A stretch of 7,923 nucleotides of DNA, from the NCBI GenBank assembly GCA_937923585.1, contig CALDSM010000320.1, forward strand, positions 1 to 7,923. The letters are read 5' to 3'. The notes beneath the pieces were generated by a model. The model did no database searches. It worked only from the letters and a program-made list of their open reading frames with translations, and was not told the DNA's origin. Shown here piece after piece: positions 1-4,628 of this stretch. Both the position numbers and the translations under genes were made by a program. The stretch is from an uncultured bacterium (GTDB lineage: Bacteria > Hydrogenedentota > Hydrogenedentia > Hydrogenedentales > CAITNO01). Numbering within the stretch: the first letter of the stretch is position 1; each line of letters starts with the position of its first letter.

Positions 1-154
1 CAATCCAAAGATAGGTTACATCTTTTGCTGAACCGCCTTCGGCCTGCTCGCGGCATTTGTTCAACGCGTTTCGAAAGTCCTTGGGCAACGCGAACATTTC
101 CGCTTTTTCCGCATGCGCAGGCTTACTGTTGACCTTCTTGGCTGTCCTTGCCAC
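1..154 (-). CDS. Unknown protein, N-terminal part only (runs off the left edge)
   Basis: An open minus-strand frame starts at a GTG (152-154) and stays open for 51 codons to the window edge, where it is cut. GAGG lies about 8 bases upstream of the GTG, and a near-consensus sigma70 promoter sits 45-70 bases upstream (198-226), which together support a real start. The visible protein begins MARTAKKVNSKPAHAEKAEM and continues with a hydrophilic, Lys/Ala-rich stretch, then LPKDFRNAL and, at the cut, VTYLWI. There is no signal peptide or membrane segment in the visible part. I do not recognise the family, and 51 residues are too few to assign one. The frame is real with fair confidence; the function is unknown. 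Confidence 0.6.
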   Translation of the reverse strand, partial: MARTAKKVNSKPAHAEKAEMFALPKDFRNALNKCREQAEGGSAKDVTYLWI

Positions 155-197
155 GGCTTGTCCTCAACTGGAAGGGGGGTTGTGACGCTTCCCAGAC

Positions 198-226
198 ATT
201 CTAGAAAAAGTTCCCGTCCATATCAA
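198..226 (-). promoter_or_regulatory. Sigma70-type promoter for the left-edge gene
   Basis: On the minus strand, TTGATA (221-226; 5 of 6 matches to TTGACA) is followed by a 17-base spacer and TAGAAT (198-203; 5 of 6 matches to TATAAT). Transcription would begin near 191, giving a leader of about 37 bases before the GTG at 154. Spacing and both hexamers are near-ideal, making this the best promoter match in the window. Confidence 0.65.
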
Positions 227-319
227 CTTTTGCACCTGGCCCGTCCAATCGCAGAATTAAACAAACATGCCGCGAAATTTCTTCCCGGCATCACTGGCGC
301 GGGGAAATTCAAAAGGGGA

Positions 320-348
320 TAGACTTGGAACAGATTCAGTGTTATTAT
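320..348 (+). promoter_or_regulatory. Candidate sigma70 promoter upstream of the 6S-like RNA
   Basis: TAGACT (320-325, 4 of 6) and TATTAT (343-348, 5 of 6) are separated by 17 bases, pointing right, with predicted initiation near 355. No protein gene with an SD follows. The first downstream element is the structured RNA at 441-625, so this could drive a longer precursor of it. In E. coli ssrS a distal promoter is known to make such a precursor. The link here is inference. Confidence 0.4.
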
Positions 349-427
349 GAAGGCGTAAGTTTAATCAATGAATGCCTTCGGTGCGTGCCGCTGCTCCGGT
401 CGGAATGGATGCGCATGTCCGGGGCAT

Positions 428-436
428 TGGCATAGT
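428..436 (+). promoter_or_regulatory. Possible extended -10 element just before the structured RNA
   Basis: TG-g-CATAGT has the TGn extension and 4 of 6 matches to TATAAT. Initiation 6-7 bases downstream would fall at 442-443, at the first paired bases of the RNA's closing stem. No good -35 hexamer is visible at the right distance. Confidence 0.3.
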
Positions 437-440
437 TTTT

Positions 441-625
441 CCCTGCCGTGCCCGCCCGGCATTAAGTGCGTGTCCTTTCTATTAGAACGGGAGTTCGATA
501 TTTGCGCAGCCTACGACAAGCCTCCTCAGAGTGGAAGCCGGATGGCTGCCGTGAGAACACCCACGTGGTGAAGAAGAGGCTCACCGCGCTTCAGTCCGGG
601 CTTCACGTGCGGGGATCTTTTTTTT
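441..625 (+). ncRNA. ssrS: Structured RNA, candidate 6S RNA (RNA polymerase regulator)
   Basis: The 5' and 3' ends pair over a long stem: CCCTGC (441-446) with GCGGGG (609-614), CGTG (447-450) with CACG (604-607), and GCCCGG (454-459) with CCGGGC (596-601). Pairing resumes inside: AAGTGCG (464-470) with CGCGCTT (585-591), then CCT and TTCT (474-480) with AGAA and AGG (572-579). An unpaired region follows on both strands (about 481-503 and 551-571), capped by a terminal stem GCAGCC (506-511) / GGCTGC (544-549). The end is eight Ts (618-625). A rod about 175 bases long with a central bubble, closing stem and terminal hairpin is the 6S architecture, and from memory the GATATTT and GAACACCCAC stretches resemble 6S consensus segments. 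In bacteria 6S RNA binds the sigma70 holoenzyme by mimicking an open promoter. The fold was drawn by hand; another structured sRNA is possible. Confidence 0.5.
596..625 (+). terminator. Intrinsic terminator of the 6S-like RNA
   Basis: The 3' arm of the closing stem (596-614) is followed by ATC and a run of eight Ts (618-625). A competing local hairpin can also form: CAC (562-564) plus GTGAAG (568-573) with CTTCACGTG (601-609). Either fits rho-independent termination of a plus-strand transcript. It lies 130 bases beyond the end of the convergent gene at 759-968. Confidence 0.5.
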
Positions 626-758
626 GGGTTGGGCAAGTGTACCTTGGAAGCCTGTAACCGGGGCAGTTGCAGGTTCCAGAGGTTTTGTCCCGACAGGCCC
701 AACTTCCCCCCGGCCGGTTAGCCGGCCGGTCCAAGCCAAGGGGGTTGTCCTGCGGAAA
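626..758. other. Gene-free stretch between convergent transcripts, rich in hairpins
   Basis: No supportable coding frame lies here. GTTGGGC (628-634) can pair with GCCCAAC (697-703), enclosing a bulged hairpin GGAAgCCTG (646-654) / CAGGTTCC (670-677). A perfect 8-bp stem with a TTAG loop follows at 710-729, and CCCCC (706-710) can pair with GGGGG (740-744). It lies directly downstream of the minus-strand gene ending at 759, so it may be that gene's 3' untranslated region. No T-run follows in that direction. Confidence 0.4.
710..729. repeat. Perfect inverted repeat, 8-bp arms with a 4-base loop
   Basis: CCGGCCGG-TTAG-CCGGCCGG forms a very stable all-GC stem. It lies 30 bases past the stop of the minus-strand gene at 759-968. 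It could slow RNA polymerase or protect a 3' end, but lacks the T-tract of a standard intrinsic terminator on either strand. Confidence 0.6.
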
Positions 759-968
759 TCAGAGGTGGCTCTCGTTTTCCTCGTACCAGACGGTCACGAC
801 TATGATCGGCTCGCTTCCCCGGCCGTCATGGTGAATGTCGGACCCGAAGGATTGCCCGATGAAGGTGGGCTTGATTTTTGACCGCTTGAGCCAGTCGTTG
901 ATTTGGACATCCATCTGCTGCAAGCCGCCAATGCTGACCTTGCCGATAAAACTCTGCACCTTCGTCAT
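759..968 (-). CDS. Small unknown protein, 69 residues
   Basis: The ATG at 966-968 is chosen because AAAGGGG sits 6 bases upstream. A TTG 30 bases further out is in frame but has no SD. The protein starts MTKVQSFIGKVSIGGLQQMD and ends IIVVTVWYEENESHL. It looks like a compact soluble alpha/beta domain: a beta-prone IGKVSIGG, an amphipathic stretch around VQINDWLKRSK, then a beta-prone IIVVTVWYEE near the C-terminus. No membrane segment, signal peptide or Cys motif is present. Conserved hypothetical proteins of this size and composition exist, but I cannot name the family. It follows aroE in the same direction after a 117-base gap that has its own -10-like TATACT, so it is probably a separate transcript or the weakly coupled last gene of the rsmE operon. 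Confidence 0.72.
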   Translation of the reverse strand: MTKVQSFIGKVSIGGLQQMDVQINDWLKRSKIKPTFIGQSFGSDIHHDGRGSEPIIVVTVWYEENESHL

Positions 969-1049
969 AGTCAACCCCTTTGACCGTTTAGCCCGCAAAC
1001 ACCATGTCAGCCGCCGGGGAATCCGATCGGCCGCGTTTCACCCAGACAA

Positions 1050-1055
1050 AGTATA
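1050..1055 (-). promoter_or_regulatory. Possible -10 element for the 69-residue gene
   Basis: TATACT on the minus strand matches TATAAT at 5 of 6 positions and lies in the aroE-to-759..968 gap. Initiation would be near 1043, giving a leader of about 75 bases. The -35 region at the proper distance (TGGTGA) matches TTGACA at only 3 of 6 positions. Confidence 0.3.
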
Positions 1056-1085
1056 CGCATTGTGCGCAGATTTCACCACGTTAAG

Positions 1086-2015
1086 TCAAGTGCGCCGGAC
1101 CGTGCCGACGGGAGTCTCATCCATTGCCCCATTATGGGGCCCGTTCGGGCGGGTGTCATCCGGGCTAAGCGCGGATTCGAGCGCGCCGCGCATGGCTTCC
1201 ACGGGAGCCTCCGTTCCGGTCCAGGTCTCAAACTGGATGACCGCCTGGTGAAGCAGCATGGCGGCACCATATACAGTCTGGCAGCCCACTTTGGCCGCGT
1301 CCCTGAGGAAGGGAGTCAGGCGCGGACGATAGACCATATCGAAGACGACCTGTCCAGGGCGCAGCAGTTCCGGCGGGACGGGACTGCGACCCTCGTCGTG
1401 TCCATGCATGCCGATGGGCGTGCCCTGAACGATGACATCGTGCGAGGCTATGCACCCGGCCAGATCTGCGCCGAGACTTCCGGTGCCAATGGTGACGGGT
1501 GTGTCGCGGCGCAGGTCCGCGGCCAGAGCCGCGATCTTTTCGGGCGATCTGCCGAGCAGGGTAATGCAGGCCGGTGCGGACTGGAGCGCCATGGCGTAGG
1601 CCACGGCACGGACGGCTCCGCCCGCTCCGAGAAAGAGGATGCGCCGCCCCGCCAGTTGGACGCCGGCGGCCTCGAAGGCGCGCAGCGTTCCCACCCCGTC
1701 GGTGACGGAACCGACCAGACGGCCCGATTCGTTGGTGACGGTGTTGACACAACCGACGACACGGGCCATGGGATCAATTTCGTCGAGGTGGGGCATGACG
1801 GCCATCTTGTGGGGGATGGTGACGCTCATGCCACGGAAAGCGGGCATGGCGCGCATGCCCTGGAGACAGGCGGCCACGTCGGTCACGTCAAAAGCCAGAT
1901 AGACGCAGTTCAGCCCCGCGGCGCGGAAGGCCGCATTGTGCAGGACCGGCGACAGTGAATGGGCGACGGGGTGGCCGATGACCGCGCACAGGCGGGTGTC
2001 TGCGTTGATAATCAT
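1086..2015 (-). CDS. aroE: Shikimate 5-dehydrogenase
   Basis: AroE reduces 3-dehydroshikimate to shikimate with NADPH (step 4 of chorismate synthesis, cytoplasmic). Family motifs appear in order: SLSPVLHN at 20-27, VTIPHK at 65-70 with the catalytic Lys70, VNTV with Asn91, Asp106, the dinucleotide-fold GAGGA at 130-134, TPIGM at 199-203, and YGAAMLLHQ with Gln257. Two usually conserved spots differ: the common NTDG is VTDG (104-107) and the common NATPxGM reads QGTPIGM (197-203). The catalytic Lys-Asp pair is intact, so activity is expected. At 309 residues it is longer than the usual 270-290, owing to a polar C-terminal tail after about 283 rich in Pro, Asn and Asp. The start lies 4 bases after the HIT gene stop, indicating translational coupling; no separate SD is needed. 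It is the last close-packed gene of the rsmE-HIT-aroE operon. Confidence 0.95.
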   Translation of the reverse strand: MIINADTRLCAVIGHPVAHSLSPVLHNAAFRAAGLNCVYLAFDVTDVAACLQGMRAMPAFRGMSVTIPHKMAVMPHLDEIDPMARVVGCVNTVTNESGRLVGSVTDGVGTLRAFEAAGVQLAGRRILFLGAGGAVRAVAYAMALQSAPACITLLGRSPEKIAALAADLRRDTPVTIGTGSLGADLAGCIASHDVIVQGTPIGMHGHDEGRSPVPPELLRPGQVVFDMVYRPRLTPFLRDAAKVGCQTVYGAAMLLHQAVIQFETWTGTEAPVEAMRGALESALSPDDTRPNGPHNGAMDETPVGTVRRT

Positions 2016-2019
2016 GCCG

Positions 2020-2367
2020 TCATCCCGGCGGCCAGCCCAGATCGCGGCCGCCCAGCAGGTGTAGATGGAGGTGGTACACGAGCTGGCCGCCGCCCGCGCC
2101 GCAGTTCAGCACGCAGCGAAAACCGTGCTCCGCAATGCCCAGGTCAGCCGCGATGCGGTTGGCCGCGAGCAGCAATCCTCCCAGCAGGGCGGCGTCCTCC
2201 TGCGTTGCGTCGGTGAGCATGGGGATGGGCTTCTTGGGCACAATCAGGACATGCACCGGCGCTGCGGGGTTGATGTCCTTGAAGGCGAAGTAGTCGTCGT
2301 CCTCGTAGACCTTGTCGCAGGGTACCTCTCCCCGGATGATTTTCGCGAAGATTGTGTCGTCGCGCAT
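2020..2367 (-). CDS. hinT: HIT (histidine triad) family purine phosphoramidase, HinT type
   Basis: HinT-branch HIT proteins hydrolyse adenosine 5'-phosphoramidates and related AMP conjugates as soluble dimers. The protein is 115 residues, the normal length. It opens with DTIFAKIIRGEVPCDKVYED, has DINPAAPVHVLIVPKKPI in the middle, and ends with the triad HLHLHLL at 99-105 (His99, His101, His103) followed by GGRDLGWPPG, the signature C-terminus of the HinT/PKCI subgroup. The ATG at 2365-2367 is preceded by AAGGAG about 8 bases upstream; the frame is open further out but without an SD. It sits 57 bases after rsmE and 4 bases before aroE. HinT has no known direct part in aromatic synthesis, so its presence here is operon company only. 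Confidence 0.93.
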   Translation of the reverse strand: MRDDTIFAKIIRGEVPCDKVYEDDDYFAFKDINPAAPVHVLIVPKKPIPMLTDATQEDAALLGGLLLAANRIAADLGIAEHGFRCVLNCGAGGGQLVYHLHLHLLGGRDLGWPPG

Positions 2368-2424
2368 CGCGTGTCTCCTTTGCTTTTGGAACTGCGTCAA
2401 GCGTAGCAATCTTGTCGGGGCGGT

Positions 2425-3177
2425 TCAACCCAATTCGTGTCGGGGCGGTGCAAGGCGCGTGCCCAGTCCGCCCAGGGCGTTCAGCACAAGGATTGCGGCG
2501 GCCACGGAGGCGGCCTCCGTGCGCAGCACGTTCTTTCCCAGCGACACAGGCACGGCCGCATGGTGATGCAGGGCGTCGCGCTCTTCGGGGACAAAATCGC
2601 CTTCGGGGCCTATGATGAGCGCGCAGGACTTCAGCGCCGACGGGGGCAGAACCAGTTCGGGGGAGTCGGCGTTGATGTCTGCGACGAGCACACAGCCGCC
2701 GAAGGAATCGAGCGCGGACGAAAGGTCGTCGAAGAGGGCGAAGCGGGGCAGGTAAAGGCGGCCGGACTGCTTGCAGGATTCCACGGCGAGCCGCTGCCAT
2801 TTTTCCTCGGACGACACCGGGCGCTGCGAGCGTGCCGCGCGCCAGAAAGCGAAGACACTGACACCCAGTTCCGTGCCGCGGCGGATGATCTCCTCCATCG
2901 GTTTGTCGCGATGAAGCCAGGCCGGCGCAAGGACAAGACTGACGGCGGGCGGGGCTTCACGCCGGACTTCTTCGACAAGCACCCGTGCCTGGCGTTTGCC
3001 CTGGCGGAAAAGCGGGCCGCGCGCCTCCGCGCCCTGACCGTCAAACACGGCGACGCGATCCCCGTCACGCAGCCGGGCCACGGACAGTGCGTGATGGGCT
3101 TCCTCGTCGGGCAGGAGCACGTCTTCCCCTCTGGAGAGATTCAAGCAGGGTGTGTAGAAATGATGCAGGTGGCTCAT
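2425..3177 (-). CDS. rsmE: 16S rRNA (uracil-1498-N3)-methyltransferase
   Basis: RsmE is a SPOUT-class (trefoil-knot) methyltransferase that uses S-adenosylmethionine to methylate U1498 of 16S rRNA in the assembled small subunit. The 250 residues match the family's usual length. The N-terminal PUA-like part carries HHALSVARLRDGDRVAVFDG (28-47). The SPOUT part has EEIIRRGTELGV (95-106), CKQSGR (135-140, the family's EQSxR position), IGPEGDF (189-195) and SLGKNVLRTEAA (212-223), the cofactor-binding knot. The ATG at 3175-3177 is the natural N-terminus (MSHLHHFYTP); the frame stays open far upstream but that part is not RsmE-like. No SD precedes this ATG; instead an extended -10 lies 7 bases before it, suggesting a leaderless message. 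First gene of the minus-strand operon. Confidence 0.94.
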   Translation of the reverse strand: MSHLHHFYTPCLNLSRGEDVLLPDEEAHHALSVARLRDGDRVAVFDGQGAEARGPLFRQGKRQARVLVEEVRREAPPAVSLVLAPAWLHRDKPMEEIIRRGTELGVSVFAFWRAARSQRPVSSEEKWQRLAVESCKQSGRLYLPRFALFDDLSSALDSFGGCVLVADINADSPELVLPPSALKSCALIIGPEGDFVPEERDALHHHAAVPVSLGKNVLRTEAASVAAAILVLNALGGLGTRLAPPRHELG

Positions 3178-3183
3178 GGGTCT

Positions 3184-3192
3184 AGCATAGCA
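3184..3192 (-). promoter_or_regulatory. Extended -10 immediately before rsmE
   Basis: On the minus strand TG-c-TATGCT ends 6 bases before the rsmE ATG, so initiation at the usual 7 bases would fall on the A of the ATG. The -35 position (TTTCCC) is a poor match, as often seen with extended -10 promoters. This would explain the missing SD in front of rsmE. Confidence 0.35.
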
Positions 3193-3253
3193 GGCGTATC
3201 GGGGGCGGGAAAAGAGGCGTCCGAACGGGCCAAAATTGGCATTGTGAACGCTG

Positions 3254-3283
3254 TTGCAAGTATCATCCGGCAAATTGCATATT
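3254..3283 (+). promoter_or_regulatory. Possible promoter of the aroA-aroKC operon
   Basis: TTGCAA (3254-3259, 4 of 6) and CATATT (3278-3283, 4 of 6) are 18 bases apart and would start transcription near 3290, 48 bases before aroA. TTGCAA is its own reverse complement, so it is present on both strands of this divergent region. The match is only moderate. Confidence 0.3.
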
Positions 3284-3337
3284 CCAGAGACGCAGAAAGA
3301 CTTGGGGCGTTGAAATGGCCCTTTCAGAGGATGTTCC

Positions 3338-4609
3338 ATGGATTTCGTGGTGAGCAAATCGCCTTTGAACGGTGAAGTCCGGATACCGGGATCGAAGTCG
3401 CACACGATTCGGGCCGTGGCCATCGCGGCACTGGCCGACGGGACGAGCCATATTCTGTCGCCGCTGGATTCGGCGGACGCCCATGCCGCCCGCCGGGTGT
3501 ACCGCCAGTTTGGCGCGTGCATTGACGAACTCGACGGTGAATGGCGGGTGCAGGGGGTTGGCGGCAGTCCGGGCACTCCCGACGATATCATGGACGTGCG
3601 CAACTCGGGGACCACGATGCGCATGGCTTTGGGCAGCGCGGCGCTGATGGCGGGGCCGGGTCTGGCGGTGCTGACCGGCGATGACCAGGTGCGGCGCAGG
3701 CCCTGCGGCCCGCTGGCGGCGGCGTTGAACGCGCTGGGCGCGCGTGTGGAGTCCACTCTGGGCACGGGCAACCCGCCCTTTGTCGTGCGCGGACGCCTGT
3801 GCGGGGGCGAGGCGACCATTGAGGCGGTGACCAGCCAGTACGTCAGTTCGCTGCTGGTAAATGCGCCGCTGGCCGATGGTGACACGGTGCTGCAGGTGCC
3901 GGTGCTGAACGAGAAACCCTATGTGGTGATGACGCTGGACTGGCTGGCGCGGCAGGGTGTCCGTGCGGAGCATGACGACGCGTTTTCGGAATTCCGCATT
4001 GCGGGCGGACAGCGGTACAACCCCGTGAACCGTCCCATCCCGTCCGATTTCAGTTCGGCGACCTTCTTTCTGGCGGCGGGTGCGCTGCCGGGAAACAGTG
4101 TGACCTGCCGCAGGCTGGACATGACGGACACGCAGGGGGACAAGGCGGTGGTGGAGTACCTTCGTGCCATGAACGCGGCGGTGGAGGTCGAGGGCGACGC
4201 GGTGCGGGTGACGGGCGGGATGCTGCGCGGCTGCGAGATTGACATGAATGCCACGCCGGACGCGCTGCCCATGATGGCGGCGCTGGCGTGTTTCGCCGAG
4301 GGCAAGACACGGCTGGTGAACGTGCCCCAGGCGAGGCTGAAAGAAACGGACCGCATCCGTGTGATGCGGGTGGAACTGGAGAAAATGGGCGGGCGCGTCA
4401 CCGAGGTTCCGGACGGGCTTGTCATTGAGCAAAGCGCGTTGCATGGTGCGGATGTGGAGGGCCACGGCGACCACCGGGTGATCATGGCGCTGAGCATCGC
4501 GGGCACCCGGGTGGACGGCGTCACCACGGTTCACGGGGCGGACGCGGTGGACGTTACCTATCCGGGTTTCGGCGATGCGGTGCGGCAGCTTGGCGGCGTC
4601 CTGGCTTGA
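3338..4609 (+). CDS. aroA: 3-phosphoshikimate 1-carboxyvinyltransferase (EPSP synthase)
   Basis: AroA transfers the enolpyruvyl group of phosphoenolpyruvate to shikimate 3-phosphate (step 6). The 423 residues match the family length. Substrate-binding motifs appear in order: IPGSKSHTIRA (16-26; Lys20, Arg25), RNSGTTMRM (88-96), LTGDDQVRRRP (112-122), TSQYVSSLL (165-173), SDFSSATFFLAAG (236-248), PDALP with Asp308, RLKETDRI (333-340; Glu336, Arg339) and GDHR (377-380). All residues expected for catalysis are present. The NSGTT form, rather than the NAGTA of E. coli AroA, is the version I associate with Gram-positive and class II-like enzymes; the class is uncertain. The ATG follows AGAGGA by 6 bases. 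It is first in its operon, 160 bases from the divergent rsmE start and 19 bases before the kinase-chorismate synthase fusion. Confidence 0.96.
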   Translation: MDFVVSKSPLNGEVRIPGSKSHTIRAVAIAALADGTSHILSPLDSADAHAARRVYRQFGACIDELDGEWRVQGVGGSPGTPDDIMDVRNSGTTMRMALGSAALMAGPGLAVLTGDDQVRRRPCGPLAAALNALGARVESTLGTGNPPFVVRGRLCGGEATIEAVTSQYVSSLLVNAPLADGDTVLQVPVLNEKPYVVMTLDWLARQGVRAEHDDAFSEFRIAGGQRYNPVNRPIPSDFSSATFFLAAGALPGNSVTCRRLDMTDTQGDKAVVEYLRAMNAAVEVEGDAVRVTGGMLRGCEIDMNATPDALPMMAALACFAEGKTRLVNVPQARLKETDRIRVMRVELEKMGGRVTEVPDGLVIEQSALHGADVEGHGDHRVIMALSIAGTRVDGVTTVHGADAVDVTYPGFGDAVRQLGGVLA

Positions 4610-4628
4610 AGTTAAGGAAAGCAGCGTT

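Noticed and set aside
593..606. AGTCCGGGCTTCAC resembles the start of the RNase P RNA core
   Set aside because: No other conserved RNase P RNA element follows; the bases are part of the 6S-like closing stem.
368..657. Two overlapping plus-strand frames of 63-67 codons
   Set aside because: Neither has an SD, both overlap the structured RNA, and their Cys/Arg-rich or mixed composition does not look like protein.
1126..1140. GCCCC-attat-GGGGC hairpin as a terminator
   Set aside because: It lies inside aroE before the stop codon and no T-tract follows on either strand.
2437..3375. Long plus-strand open frame of 312 codons
   Set aside because: It is antisense to rsmE, which has clear family motifs. 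The frame is open because of high-GC codon bias.
3178..3885. N-terminal extension of rsmE to 486 codons
   Set aside because: The extra part lies antisense to aroA and crosses the promoter region; RsmE homology begins at MSHLHHF (3177).
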